From positions 1 through 56,697 of the forward strand of contig JAIELH010000046.1 of assembly GCA_019753125.1 (NCBI GenBank): a DNA stretch of 56,697 bases. Reading direction: 5' to 3'. Shown here one piece after another: positions 24,623 through 33,213 of this stretch. Position 1 is the first letter of the stretch. Every line of letters begins with the position of its first letter. The notes under the pieces were generated by a model, which ran no database searches, had not been told where the DNA came from, and saw only the letters and a program-made list of their open reading frames with translations. Origin of the DNA: Gallionellaceae bacterium. GTDB lineage: Bacteria; Pseudomonadota; Gammaproteobacteria; Burkholderiales; Gallionellaceae. The position numbers and the translations under genes are program-made.

Positions 24623-26347
24623 ATGAGCTTTACGTTACACGGCATTGCAGTCTCCAGCGGCATCGCCATCGGCCATGCGCATCTGGTTTCACACACCTCG
24701 CTGGAAGTGTCGCATTATGTTTTGCCCAAGCAGTTTATCGATGAGGAAATCGCGCGCTTTGACGCCGCGCTGCAGGCGACGCGCAATGAATTTGCCAATC
24801 TGCGCAGCAACCGTCCGACCCACGCAGCCGTTGAATTCGATGCCTTCCTCGAATTGCATCAGATGATTCTGGACGACCCGCTGCTCAGCGTTGCGCCGCG
24901 CGAGATGATCGCCAGCGAGCATTGCAACGCCGAATGGGCGCTCAAGATGCAGACCGAGACGCTGGTTGCGCAGTTCGAGGAATTCGAAGACGCTTATCTG
25001 CGCGAGCGGCAGATGGATGTGAAGCAGGTCGCCGAGCGTCTGCTCAAGAAGTTGCTCGGGCAGCCGGGGCATCAGCCGCACCCTGCGCGCCAGGATGTCG
25101 AGACGATTCTGGTGGCGCACGATCTGAGCCCCGCCGACCTGATCCAGTTCAAGCCCCAGCAATATGCCGCATTTATCACCGATGTGGGCGGCGCGACCTC
25201 GCATACCGCAATTGTTGCGCGCAGCCTGAATACGCCGTGCGTGGTGGGGCTGCACCATGCGCGCGAGCTGATTCGCGACGACGATCTGTTGATCCTCGAC
25301 GGCTTGCAGGGGGTGCTGATTGTCGATCCGGACAAATCCATACTCGCCGAGTACAAGCTGCGCCAGAGCGCATGGGAACTTGAGCGCAAGAAACTCAAAC
25401 GCTTGCGCACCGCGCGAGCCAGCACGCTGGACGGCAGCGCCATCGAGCTGCACGCCAACATCGAAAAACCGCAGGACATCATCGAGGTAAAAGAGAACGG
25501 CGCGACCGGCGTGGGTTTGTTCCGCAGTGAATTCCTGTTTCTCAACCGCGATGAGCTCCCGGACGAAGAAGAACAATTCGAAGCCTATCGCGCGGCGGCC
25601 GAAGGCATGGAAGGACAACCCGTCACGATACGCACCTTCGATCTGGGCGCGGACAAGCAAATCAAGGGGGTTGAGCGCGTCGCCAACAACCCTGCACTGG
25701 GCCTGCGGGCGATCCGCCTGTGCCTGGCCGAACCGCATCTGTTCCGCACCCAGCTTAGGGCATTATTGCGTGCTAGTCACTACGGCAACATCAAGATACT
25801 CATCCCGATGTTGTCCGGTGTGGCCGAACTCAACCAGACACTGCTGTTCATCGCCAACACCAAACAAAGCCTGGATGATGATGGCATTCCCTATAACCGC
25901 GGAATAAAAATCGGCGGTATGATCGAAATTCCCGCTGCGGCGCTGGCGATCAATGTGTTTGCCAAGAAACTGGATTTTTTGTCCATCGGCACCAATGACC
26001 TGATCCAGTACACGCTGGCGATCGACCGCACCGACGAAGAGGTCGCGCACCTTTACGACCCGCTGCATCCCGCCGTACTGCACCTGCTGGCGCATATCAT
26101 CGGCACCTGCAACAAAATGGGTGTGCCGGTTTCGGTGTGCGGCGAAATGGCCGGCGAGCTGGCTTATACGCGGCTGCTGCTGGGCATGGGGCTGCGCCAG
26201 TTCTCGATGTTCTCGGCGCAGGTGCCGAATGTCAAACAGCGCATACTGACAACCAGCCTGCCGGAGATCGTTACGTTGGCGCAGAAAATATTGCGTGCCG
26301 ACGATCCGTTCAAGATCCGTGACTTGCTGGACCGGCTGAACGCCTGA
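24623..26347 (+). CDS. ptsI: PTS enzyme I, phosphoenolpyruvate-protein phosphotransferase (574 aa)
   Basis: Transfers phosphate from PEP to HPr. Swivelling-domain His in GGATSHTAIVARSL near residue 190. The PEP-binding barrel shows GVGLFRSEFLFL, KIGGMIEIPAAAL, FLSIGTNDLIQYTLA and VSVCGEMAGE. Start at ATG 24623, directly after the right repeat of the inserted element; GTG at 24617 is an alternative. The insertion probably altered coupling with ptsH. Confidence 0.94.
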   Translation: MSFTLHGIAVSSGIAIGHAHLVSHTSLEVSHYVLPKQFIDEEIARFDAALQATRNEFANLRSNRPTHAAVEFDAFLELHQMILDDPLLSVAPREMIASEHCNAEWALKMQTETLVAQFEEFEDAYLRERQMDVKQVAERLLKKLLGQPGHQPHPARQDVETILVAHDLSPADLIQFKPQQYAAFITDVGGATSHTAIVARSLNTPCVVGLHHARELIRDDDLLILDGLQGVLIVDPDKSILAEYKLRQSAWELERKKLKRLRTARASTLDGSAIELHANIEKPQDIIEVKENGATGVGLFRSEFLFLNRDELPDEEEQFEAYRAAAEGMEGQPVTIRTFDLGADKQIKGVERVANNPALGLRAIRLCLAEPHLFRTQLRALLRASHYGNIKILIPMLSGVAELNQTLLFIANTKQSLDDDGIPYNRGIKIGGMIEIPAAALAINVFAKKLDFLSIGTNDLIQYTLAIDRTDEEVAHLYDPLHPAVLHLLAHIIGTCNKMGVPVSVCGEMAGELAYTRLLLGMGLRQFSMFSAQVPNVKQRILTTSLPEIVTLAQKILRADDPFKIRDLLDRLNA

Positions 26348-26373
26348 TTGCAAGCCCAAACGAATACAGCAGC

Positions 26374-26402
26374 TTGACACATACTGCCAGTTGGGACAAA
26401 AT
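26374..26402 (+). promoter_or_regulatory. Candidate promoter of the NO reductase-like operon
   Basis: TTGACA (26374-26379) and CAAAAT (26397-26402) are spaced by 17 bases. The palindrome at 26407-26429 begins 5 bases downstream of the -10 box and would cover the start site. Confidence 0.5.
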
Positions 26403-26406
26403 CCTG

Positions 26407-26429
26407 ACGTGCGTCAACTTGACGCACGT
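26407..26429. promoter_or_regulatory. 23-bp perfect palindrome, probable operator
   Basis: Two 11-bp arms around one base, with core GCGTCAACTTGACGC (26411-26425). Closely related 15-bp cores occur twice in tandem before nosZ. Placement at the start site suggests a repressor site. The core also contains GT-N7-AC, the pattern known for NorR. The regulator is not identified. Confidence 0.65.
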
Positions 26430-26464
26430 AATTTGCGCACTTAAATAATGTTATGGGATGTTCA

Positions 26465-26605
26465 ATGGAATCAACCAAGGTTGGCGGTGGGTATGCTTTT
26501 TTTATGCAGCGGATGTTGCGCAACAAATTCTTGATGCTGACTGTGGTGCTGGCCGTCAGCGTGGCAGCCTATATTATAGTCGGCCTTATCAAATTACTCG
26601 GTTAG
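26465..26605 (+). CDS. Small single-span membrane protein (46 aa)
   Basis: Starts MESTKVGGGYAFFMQRMLRN, followed by one hydrophobic helix (FLMLTVVLAVSVAAYIIVGLI). An in-frame ATG at 26453 would give 50 aa. It lies between the promoter and the 51-aa subunit gene. No family recognised. It could be an extra small subunit of the complex or a chance open frame; the basic stretch before the helix fits a positive-inside membrane protein. Confidence 0.45.
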   Translation: MESTKVGGGYAFFMQRMLRNKFLMLTVVLAVSVAAYIIVGLIKLLG

Positions 26606-26782
26606 CAAATATATTGGTACGGATGCGTTTAAACAATAAAAAATATACTTGAATTATTCAAGAAGCATCTGATCCAGATTTTAAGTGGTTTATGTGTGGA
26701 AACTGGAAATTGTTTTATTTTGTGAGTTGTTTGTGTAAATCATCGGTGGTGTCAGCCACCAAACGTTAAGGGAGGAATCAAT

Positions 26783-26938
26783 ATGTCGGAGCCAACTACA
26801 AGCAGCGAGAAGCGGCATGTCATGCAATTGGTGCTGGATGACAACATGCTTATGCTGTTCTTAGCCATCACAGTACCTACGGTGTTTTATACCCTATGGG
26901 GAATCATGGAAGTGATTACCATCCCAATGGCAAAGTAA
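26783..26938 (+). CDS. Small subunit of the heme-copper complex (51 aa)
   Basis: Has a strong GGGAGG site and starts MSEPTTSSEKRHV, then a single membrane helix (MLMLFLAITVPTVFYTLWGIM). A one-helix subunit (IIa) precedes the CuA subunit in ba3-type complexes, and this gene has the same place and size class. It is followed after 42 bases by the CuA subunit gene. Subunit assignment is inferred from position and topology. Confidence 0.7.
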   Translation: MSEPTTSSEKRHVMQLVLDDNMLMLFLAITVPTVFYTLWGIMEVITIPMAK

Positions 26939-26980
26939 CAGCGCCACGCCTGCTTAATTAAAAAAAGGAGAAATAAAACT

Positions 26981-27538
26981 ATGGGAACCTCATATACTCC
27001 CCCAACCAATCCGGATTGGTGGCGTGAGCCGATCGAGCGCACAGAGTTGCTCTGGATCGTGATTTCATTTGCGTGGTGTTTGTTTATGTTTGGCTGGATG
27101 ATCGCTTGGCACTGGATCGGCAATCAAAACATGAACAATGAAGCCTATAAAACCACAGTAGAGGTCTATACCAAGAAGGTAGATGATCAACTGGCGAAAT
27201 ATACTGTCCGCAAGGATGAGGCCAGCGGCGATGACGTGGTTGCGCCACCTCCCGGCAGCGATGTTTATTTGCTGGGGATGCAGTGGCAATGGCGCCCTAT
27301 CCTTGAGTTGAAGAAAGGGCAAACATACCGTCTGCACCTGTCTTCCAAGGATGTGGTTCACGGTTTTTCGTTGCAGCCAGAAAATATCAATTTTCAGGCA
27401 TATCCTGGCTATGAGCAGGTTATCAACATAACGCCCAATAAATCCGGCACTTTCAGCATAGCGTGCGGTGAATACTGTGGCGGTGTCGATGCCATGGGGC
27501 ACCATACGATGCTGGGCAGAATCTACGTAAAGGAGTAA
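26981..27538 (+). CDS. norY: CuA-containing subunit II, NorY-like (185 aa)
   Basis: One N-terminal membrane helix (about residues 22-46), then a periplasmic cupredoxin. CuA ligands: His127 (VVHGFSL), Cys162 and Cys166 (ACGEYCGG), His174 and Met177. Between Cys166 and the His there are four more residues than in the usual CGLGH spacing. The domain takes electrons from a cytochrome c or cupredoxin and passes them to subunit I. RBS AGGAG. Overall like B-type oxidase subunit II and the NorY of sNOR enzymes. Confidence 0.88.
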   Translation: MGTSYTPPTNPDWWREPIERTELLWIVISFAWCLFMFGWMIAWHWIGNQNMNNEAYKTTVEVYTKKVDDQLAKYTVRKDEASGDDVVAPPPGSDVYLLGMQWQWRPILELKKGQTYRLHLSSKDVVHGFSLQPENINFQAYPGYEQVINITPNKSGTFSIACGEYCGGVDAMGHHTMLGRIYVKE

Positions 27539-27544
27539 AAAATA

Positions 27545-29254
27545 ATGGCGACGACAACAATGTCTGAATTTCGCGTCGACCCGGTGTCTGGTCTGAAGAT
27601 CAACAGGACGGCGAATACCTTGGTAAAGGTGAATGCATTTGCGGCAATAGTATTTTTGCTGGTGGGCGGGCTTTTTGGTATCGGGGTGGCTCTTACCCGC
27701 ATGCCGGGTGTGCAATTGCTCAAACCGGAATTGTTCTATATGTTCTTGACGGCCCACGGCATCGTTGCATTGATGGTCTGGATCATCTTTTTTGAAATGG
27801 CGGTATTGTATTTCCTTGGCGCACACTTGCTGGGTAACCGGTTGGCAACGCCACGTCTGGCATGGACACAGTTCTGGCTGATGATCATCGGCGCTGCGAT
27901 TACTGCTGTTGCAATATTGCAGGGTAACTCCAGCGTGATGATGACCTCATATGTGCCGCTTCAGGCAGCCCCGCATTTCTACCTGGGCTTGATCCTGTTT
28001 GCGGTAGGCGCATTGATCGGCTGTTTTGTGTTTCTTGGCACGCTGGTTGTCGCCAAGGAAGAGAAGACATATACAGGTTCGCTTCCGCTGGTTGTATTCG
28101 GCGGCGTGACTGCGACAGTTATTGCCATTTTCACGATCGCTTCCGGCGCATTGATCCTGATCCCGACCTTCCTCTGGTCGTTGGGATTGATCAGCCAAAT
28201 TGATCCGATGATGTATCGGGTTATCTGGTGGGCGTTTGGTCACTCTTCACAGCAAATCAATGTGGTTACTCACATCTCCATCTGGTATCTGATTGCATCG
28301 TTGGTTTTTGGTGCTAAGCCGATGTCTGAAAAAGTAAGCCGCGGCGCATTCTTGCTGTACATCCTGTTCCTGCAACTGGGTTCCGTACACCACCTGTTGG
28401 CTGACCCGGGGTTGAGCTCCGCATGGAAGATCTTCAATACCAGCTACATGCTTTATCTGGCAGTGTTGGCTAGTATGATCCATGGCCTGACTGTCCCTGG
28501 TTCGATCGAGGTTGCACAGCGCAAGAAAGGCCTCGATACCGGCCTGTTTACTTGGCTCCGCAAGGCGCCTTGGGGTAATCCGGTATTTTCCGGCATGTTC
28601 ATGTCGCTGATCGGTTTCGGCTTCATCGGTGGTATCACCGGCGTCGTGATGAGTGTGGAACAGATCAACATGATCATCCACAACACCATGTACTTGCCTG
28701 GCCACTTCCACGGCACCGTTGTGTCCGGCACCACGATGGCATTTATGGCGGTCACCTACTACCTGATCCCGGTAGTATTCCAACGCAAGATAGCTCTGGG
28801 CGCGATTGCAAAATTGCAACCTTATGTCTTCTCGATTGGCGGTGCCATATTCGCTATTTCCCTGATGGGTGCAGGTACATTGGGTGTTCAACGTCGTCAC
28901 GCTGACATCAGCTTTGCCGGTCAACCTTTGGCATATGAATACCCAGAAATCGCCAAGGGGCTGATGTCCTTTGGTGAAATCGGCGGTATCGTCATGGCGC
29001 TTGGCGCGACCATGTTTATCATTGTAGTGCTGGCTTCCATTTTCACCGGCGAACGTATCGCCGAAGATGCCAAGCCATGGCCGAAAGTCGAAGATGCCGA
29101 CGTTGTGTTCGAAAAAACCGGCAAGAAGCATGTTGGTACGGGCGGCTTTGAAGCACCGGGAACCTTCGTGCTTGCAATGGTCTTGTTTGTAACGCTGGTA
29201 CTGTATTACTTCATTAACTTCAAGTATCTGTCCTCTGTGTGGTCGATGTCCTAA
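27545..29254 (+). CDS. norS: Heme-copper reductase subunit I without the active-site Tyr, likely sNOR-type NO reductase (569 aa)
   Basis: About 13 or more membrane helices, B-family layout. Visible ligands: His71 (low-spin heme), His233, His282 and His283 (CuB), His387 and His389 (hemes; LPGHFHG). In oxygen reductases of this family a Tyr sits four residues after the first CuB His (GHPIVY); here the segment is GHSSQQINV, with Gln237 at that place. Loss of the cross-linked Tyr is a hallmark of NO reductases in the superfamily. With a CuA partner this best fits sNOR (NorSY), known from ammonia oxidisers. Reaction inferred: 2 NO to N2O. Confidence 0.8.
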   Translation: MATTTMSEFRVDPVSGLKINRTANTLVKVNAFAAIVFLLVGGLFGIGVALTRMPGVQLLKPELFYMFLTAHGIVALMVWIIFFEMAVLYFLGAHLLGNRLATPRLAWTQFWLMIIGAAITAVAILQGNSSVMMTSYVPLQAAPHFYLGLILFAVGALIGCFVFLGTLVVAKEEKTYTGSLPLVVFGGVTATVIAIFTIASGALILIPTFLWSLGLISQIDPMMYRVIWWAFGHSSQQINVVTHISIWYLIASLVFGAKPMSEKVSRGAFLLYILFLQLGSVHHLLADPGLSSAWKIFNTSYMLYLAVLASMIHGLTVPGSIEVAQRKKGLDTGLFTWLRKAPWGNPVFSGMFMSLIGFGFIGGITGVVMSVEQINMIIHNTMYLPGHFHGTVVSGTTMAFMAVTYYLIPVVFQRKIALGAIAKLQPYVFSIGGAIFAISLMGAGTLGVQRRHADISFAGQPLAYEYPEIAKGLMSFGEIGGIVMALGATMFIIVVLASIFTGERIAEDAKPWPKVEDADVVFEKTGKKHVGTGGFEAPGTFVLAMVLFVTLVLYYFINFKYLSSVWSMS

Positions 29255-29266
29255 AGCAGTAAGGTG

Positions 29267-29295
29267 ACGGGAGGGGTGTGTGACACCCCTCCCGT
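29267..29295 (+). terminator. Terminator of the NO reductase-like operon
   Basis: Perfect 13-bp stem, 3-base loop (ACGGGAGGGGTGT, loop GTG, complement), 12 bases after the norS stop. The T run is short (ATTTCC). Confidence 0.75.
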
Positions 29296-29481
29296 ATTTC
29301 CGCCATATTTAAGTCTTAAGTCGATTGAAGAGGCTTTTAACCTAAACCTTGCATGTGCTTCTGTGGTAAGTAGCGGTGTCAGGTTTGTGCGGTTTATGTT
29401 AGAAGTATTCTGAAATAAAAATTCAAAAAATTAACCAAATTCTCCTCCGCTGATTCGAAGAGAGAAAAATACGGATACAAA

Positions 29482-30339
29482 ATGTTCAGACAATATGTCA
29501 ATGTCTTCAAGTTGCGCATAGGCATGGTAATAACACTGGCTGCGCTGGGTGGTATGGCAATTACTCCCGGGCAACCGCTACCAGCCTGGAAAACCCTGAT
29601 GTTATCCTTGTTTGTCATGATGGCCTCCGCAGCTGCCGGCGCATTCAACCAATATTGTGAGCGTGATATTGACGCCAAAATGGCGCGCACAAAGAACCGT
29701 CCTTTTGTGAGTGGTTTTTTGCAGCATAGCCGCAAGTGGCTGGTGATAATTGGCGCGCTGCTGCTGGTTGCCGTGGCATCCGCCGCATTTGCGTTCAATG
29801 CCATGACGGCATTAAATATTTTTCTCGGCGCATTTACCTATGCAATTGTTTATACGGTATGGCTTAAACGCCGCACTTGGCTGAATATTGTGTTTGGCGG
29901 ATTGGCAGGGAGCTTTGCGGTGCTTGCCGGTGCGGCAGCAGTAAACCCGTCATTTGGTCCGCTTCCCGGACTGCTCGCCTTTGTGTTGTTTTTGTGGACG
30001 CCGCCGCATTTCTGGAGCCTGGCGATTGCGATTAAAGACCAATATGCGGCAGCAGGCGTTCCCATGTTGCCGGTCGTAAAAGGTAACCAGAAAGCTGCAC
30101 GGATAATTCTGGGACACACCATCCTTCTCGTGACAGTTTCACTTTTGCCGGTGTATTACGGGTTGGGCTGGATTTATTTTGTTGGCGCCTTGTCGGGAGG
30201 GATTTATTTCCTGATCAAAAGCGTGCAACTGTTGCGCAACCCCACAAAACAGGCGGCAATGTCAAATTTCTACGCATCATTGGTGCAGCTCAGCTTGCTG
30301 TTGTTTGCGTTGATGCTGGAAGTAAATATCTCCATCTAG
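29482..30339 (+). CDS. cyoE: Protoheme IX farnesyltransferase, heme O synthase (285 aa)
   Basis: UbiA-type membrane prenyltransferase with the Asp-rich motif NQYCERDIDAKMART and the second motif KDQYAAAGVPMLPVVKG, about eight or nine helices. It makes heme O from heme b, a cofactor step for heme-copper enzymes. No heme A synthase is seen nearby, so the partner complex may use heme b/o. It follows norS after a terminator and lacks a strong ribosome-binding site. Convergent with the sigma-54 regulator gene. Confidence 0.93.
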   Translation: MFRQYVNVFKLRIGMVITLAALGGMAITPGQPLPAWKTLMLSLFVMMASAAAGAFNQYCERDIDAKMARTKNRPFVSGFLQHSRKWLVIIGALLLVAVASAAFAFNAMTALNIFLGAFTYAIVYTVWLKRRTWLNIVFGGLAGSFAVLAGAAAVNPSFGPLPGLLAFVLFLWTPPHFWSLAIAIKDQYAAAGVPMLPVVKGNQKAARIILGHTILLVTVSLLPVYYGLGWIYFVGALSGGIYFLIKSVQLLRNPTKQAAMSNFYASLVQLSLLLFALMLEVNISI

Positions 30340-30360
30340 TTCATCCTGCCCGGCACCGGC

Positions 30361-31740
30361 TTATCCCAAATCAGCGCCATCGCTTTTGAGCCGCTTCCAC
30401 AGGGTGGTGCGTGACATTCCCAAACGGCGCGCTGCCTCGGCTTTATTGCCGCCTGCTTCAACCAGCGCACGGTTAATTGCGGCCAATTCATCATCAGGCG
30501 AATTGACATTGCGGTATGAGTGCTGTTTTGCGGCAGGCTCTTGCGCGAAGCTGCTGATAACGGGCTGATCAGACAAAGGTGCGCTACGCACCTCAGCCGG
30601 CAGATGATGAGGAAGTATCGTCTGCTTGTCGGTGTGCACCAGCGCGTATTCAAGCACATTCGACAATTGCCTGATATTGCCCGGCCAGTCATATGCCTCC
30701 AACATGAGCAGGGATTCATGGCTGAGCTGAACATTCTCGCGCCGGTAGCGTTCACACAAGTTTTTCAGCAGCCTGCCGCTGAGCAGCGCAATATCTTCCT
30801 TGCGTTCGCGCAACGGAGGAACATGTAGCGGCAAGATGCACAGCCGGTAAAACAAGTCTTCGCGAAATTCCCCACGCTTCACCATCGCGGCAATATCCCG
30901 ATGAGTTGCAGCGATCACGCGCACATCAACCTTGCGGGCATGATTCTCCCCGAGGCGCACCACCTCGCGTTCTTGCAGCACACGCAGCAGCTTGACCTGA
31001 ATATTGGGCGAGATTTCTCCTATTTCATCAAGCAGCAATGTGCCGCCATGTGCCGCCTCGAATCGGCCAGGCCGCGCGCTGTCCGCGCCGGTAAAAGCTC
31101 CGCGAGCATGCCCGAATAGCTCGGATTCAAGCAGGTGCTCAGGCAGCGCCGCGCAGTGCAGCGGCACATAAGGCCCGCCAGCGCGGTTGGAATTGTCATG
31201 CAGCGCCCTGGCTACCAGCTCTTTCCCTGTTCCGCTTTCCCCGGTAACCAATACGGTGGCATCGCTTGCCGCAAGGCGCAGGATTTTGTCGTACAACTCC
31301 TGCATTACAGGGCTGTGCCCGACCAGACTACCCATCTGCAAACGTTCCTTGATGCCTTGTTCCAACTGAACTTCATGCGACACATTGCGCAGAATGATTG
31401 CGTAATACGCTTGCGAATTGGCGACGGCAGGTAAAATTGTGGCCCACTTACGCACAAACAACGGCGGCCCGTCGGCTTGCTTGAGGGTAATATCCTCAAC
31501 CACCCGGTCCATGCCTTTCTTTGGCGCCAGATTACAGCGCGCGTTATTTGCACACGCACGCGCACAGTCCGTATCACTGAAAATGCTGGGGCAAAGCTCA
31601 TTCAGAACATCTTCCCGGCGCCCGCCAATCATCTGCTGCGCAGCCTTGTTGATGGCTACCACCCGCCTGCTTTTATCCAGAAAGATAATCCCCTCTTCCA
31701 GGCTATCCAAAAAAACATTCAGCGATTCAAGTGCGATCAT
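30361..31740 (-). CDS. Sigma-54 activator with Cys-rich PAS sensor (459 aa)
   Basis: Residues 1-120 form a PAS domain holding Cys50, Cys59, Cys63 and Cys69 (C-x8-C-x3-C-x5-C), a possible Fe-S or metal site for redox or gas sensing. The AAA+ domain has Walker A GESGTGKE (167-174) and GAFTGA (214-219), which contacts sigma-54. A Fis-type HTH is at the end ([21 protein letters not shown]). It is divergent from a short gene with a sigma-54 promoter, with palindromes between. It may also act on the norSY or nos genes, but no strong site is seen there. Confidence 0.88.
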   Translation of the reverse strand: MIALESLNVFLDSLEEGIIFLDKSRRVVAINKAAQQMIGGRREDVLNELCPSIFSDTDCARACANNARCNLAPKKGMDRVVEDITLKQADGPPLFVRKWATILPAVANSQAYYAIILRNVSHEVQLEQGIKERLQMGSLVGHSPVMQELYDKILRLAASDATVLVTGESGTGKELVARALHDNSNRAGGPYVPLHCAALPEHLLESELFGHARGAFTGADSARPGRFEAAHGGTLLLDEIGEISPNIQVKLLRVLQEREVVRLGENHARKVDVRVIAATHRDIAAMVKRGEFREDLFYRLCILPLHVPPLRERKEDIALLSGRLLKNLCERYRRENVQLSHESLLMLEAYDWPGNIRQLSNVLEYALVHTDKQTILPHHLPAEVRSAPLSDQPVISSFAQEPAAKQHSYRNVNSPDDELAAINRALVEAGGNKAEAARRLGMSRTTLWKRLKSDGADLG

Positions 31741-31741
31741 A

Positions 31742-31786
31742 AACGTTCACCCGTTTAATTATGAACGTTCATGTTAACGGTTAACG
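31742..31786. promoter_or_regulatory. Probable enhancer sites of the sigma-54 activator
   Basis: AACGTTCA occurs at 31742 and again inside the perfect palindrome ATGAACGTTCAT (31761-31772). GTTAACG is repeated directly at 31773-31786. The cluster lies just upstream of the activator start and about 85-110 bases before the sigma-54 promoter, the usual enhancer distance. Confidence 0.6.
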
Positions 31787-31854
31787 CCAATAAACACAAG
31801 CAGGTTGCGCAGGGTGTTGCTTTATATTGTTTTATAAACATAAAGTTATAAAGC

Positions 31855-31870
31855 TGGCACGCTTCTAGCT
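31855..31870 (+). promoter_or_regulatory. Sigma-54 promoter
   Basis: TGGCACG-N5-TAGCT: the -24 GG (31856-31857) and -12 GC (31868-31869) are 10 bases apart, and the -24 box is a full consensus match. Downstream lies the 31-aa gene at 31934. Confidence 0.8.
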
Positions 31871-31933
31871 TATAGACAGGTGCCGCAAATATTTTGCGTT
31901 TTGCTAATTTATTTAAACACGGAGATCGATCAA

Positions 31934-32029
31934 ATGAAAACCATACTGGGCATCGCTAAAACCATTGCAAAAATCGCAGCCACATTGACCGTTATCGCTG
32001 CCACAGCACTCTGGATCGCACCTATTTAA
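31934..32029 (+). CDS. Tiny membrane peptide under sigma-54 control (31 aa)
   Basis: GGAG upstream; starts MKTILGIAKTIAKIAAT and ends ALWIAPI. One hydrophobic helix with Lys at positions 2, 9 and 13. Its only promoter candidate is the strong sigma-54 site 64 bases upstream of the start, facing away from the activator gene. No family recognised. Length and helix suggest a membrane-acting peptide, subunit or sensor partner. Confidence 0.6.
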   Translation: MKTILGIAKTIAKIAATLTVIAATALWIAPI

Positions 32030-32538
32030 AAATACATCAGATTTTTAAGCAGAAATCTTGCCAGTTAACATCTGCGCTATAATCGGTAGCGCAGACAGGT
32101 TAACGAAGCCAGACTTCCCGATCTCTGCTTAGCGATTCACGAAACTGTCGGCATATTTCAAAGTGTGCTGCACTACCAGTTGCACGGATGTTCGTGTGCC
32201 CACAGCTTGATTTTTGTGCAATATAACGCCTCACCGAAGCATGCAGAAATGCATGCGTGCGCTCGACCATCCTCACGTTTCTTCCCAATGCCCCGATAAG
32301 CCAATACAGGGTATATTTTGCTATCACAAACGGCGCAATGAATCATGTTGCGCTCCTTGGTATCGTAGAATAACCATGACCAGCGTCGCGCGTCTTGTGA
32401 ACATCCCGTTTTTATCGCAACGCGGCTCATGTTAGGTTCCATAAGGTATTATGGCGCTGGCCGAAAAGCGCGCTGGAAATAAATCTTTGCGGCAGGCAGC
32501 TTTATTTCAAACTTTTTCATTACTTCAGGAGAACTAAC
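32030..32538. other. Gap without a confident gene (509 bp)
   Basis: Two short minus-strand frames (75 aa at 32100-32327 and 89 aa at 32173-32442) overlap in different frames. Neither is recognised, and both may be chance or decayed sequence. The second begins with a Cys-rich stretch (IHCAVCDSKIYPVL) that could be a relic. The right end (32520-32538) holds AGGAG for the next gene. Confidence 0.5.
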
Positions 32539-33213
32539 ATGCAAAATGAAGCCGGCAATGACATCAGCACCCTCGAAGTTGAAGTATGCAATGCCGTTGA
32601 ACAGGGCCGCGATGTGCAGGAAATGGTACGGCAACTCACATTGCGCAAAATTTCCGCGCATTCGCTTGATATGGCATCACTGCGGCAAATCGCAGGCGCC
32701 GTGTTGCGCGGCGCAAGGGCAGGCGCACAAAAAAACTTGCAGCAGTCGGCAGCGCAAACCGACATCGCACGGGCCAGCCTCAAACAGGCGGTCACCGGAC
32801 TGGATGTGGCGCTGGCGCAACTGGCCGAAGCCTCGAAGCTCGCAGTGGAAGAGGCGGCAAGCCGTGCGCAAAAATTTTCCAATGAAGATCTTGCGCGTGC
32901 GCGCATAGACCTGGAAAGCATGGAAATGATGTTTATCGAAACCCTGCAAAATTCAGCACTGGGCGCCAAGGATGCCGCAGGAGACATATTGCATGATTTG
33001 GCGGCGCACACCCGCACCCACGGTTCCGCTCTCGGTGCGCAACTGAAGGAAACATTGGCAGTCATTGCGCGCCAGATTGCCGCAGCCGGGCACGCCCAGG
33101 TTGGCGCCGGCCTGCATTTCGCGCAGGCCACTTCCGACCTGCTGCGCCAAATTGCCGCCGGCGTACTCACCGGCCTGGCCGATCACGTCAAACCCGGTCA
33201 TAAGGGCGGCTGA
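32539..33213 (+). CDS. Helical protein paired with UbiB, DUF6781-like (224 aa)
   Basis: Nearly all helix, rich in Ala, Gln and Glu, without signal peptide or catalytic motif (SLKQAVTGLDVALAQLAEASKLAVEEAASRAQ). The pattern recalls phasin-like or DUF6781 proteins. Its stop overlaps the ubiB start (TGATG), so the two are coupled. A membrane-surface or scaffold role for UbiB is possible but not shown. Confidence 0.7.
   Translation: MQNEAGNDISTLEVEVCNAVEQGRDVQEMVRQLTLRKISAHSLDMASLRQIAGAVLRGARAGAQKNLQQSAAQTDIARASLKQAVTGLDVALAQLAEASKLAVEEAASRAQKFSNEDLARARIDLESMEMMFIETLQNSALGAKDAAGDILHDLAAHTRTHGSALGAQLKETLAVIARQIAAAGHAQVGAGLHFAQATSDLLRQIAAGVLTGLADHVKPGHKGG

Noticed and set aside
24312-24626. 104-aa frame open across the whole MITE-like element
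   Set aside because: Its ends fall in the terminal repeats, it overlaps the ptsI start, and the translation has no protein-like pattern. It is most likely a chance frame in a GC-rich insert.
26483-26496. GG-N10-GC resembling a sigma-54 promoter before the 51-aa subunit gene
   Set aside because: Only part of the -24/-12 consensus fits, and it lies inside the 46-aa frame. A sigma-70-type promoter further upstream fits the palindrome better.
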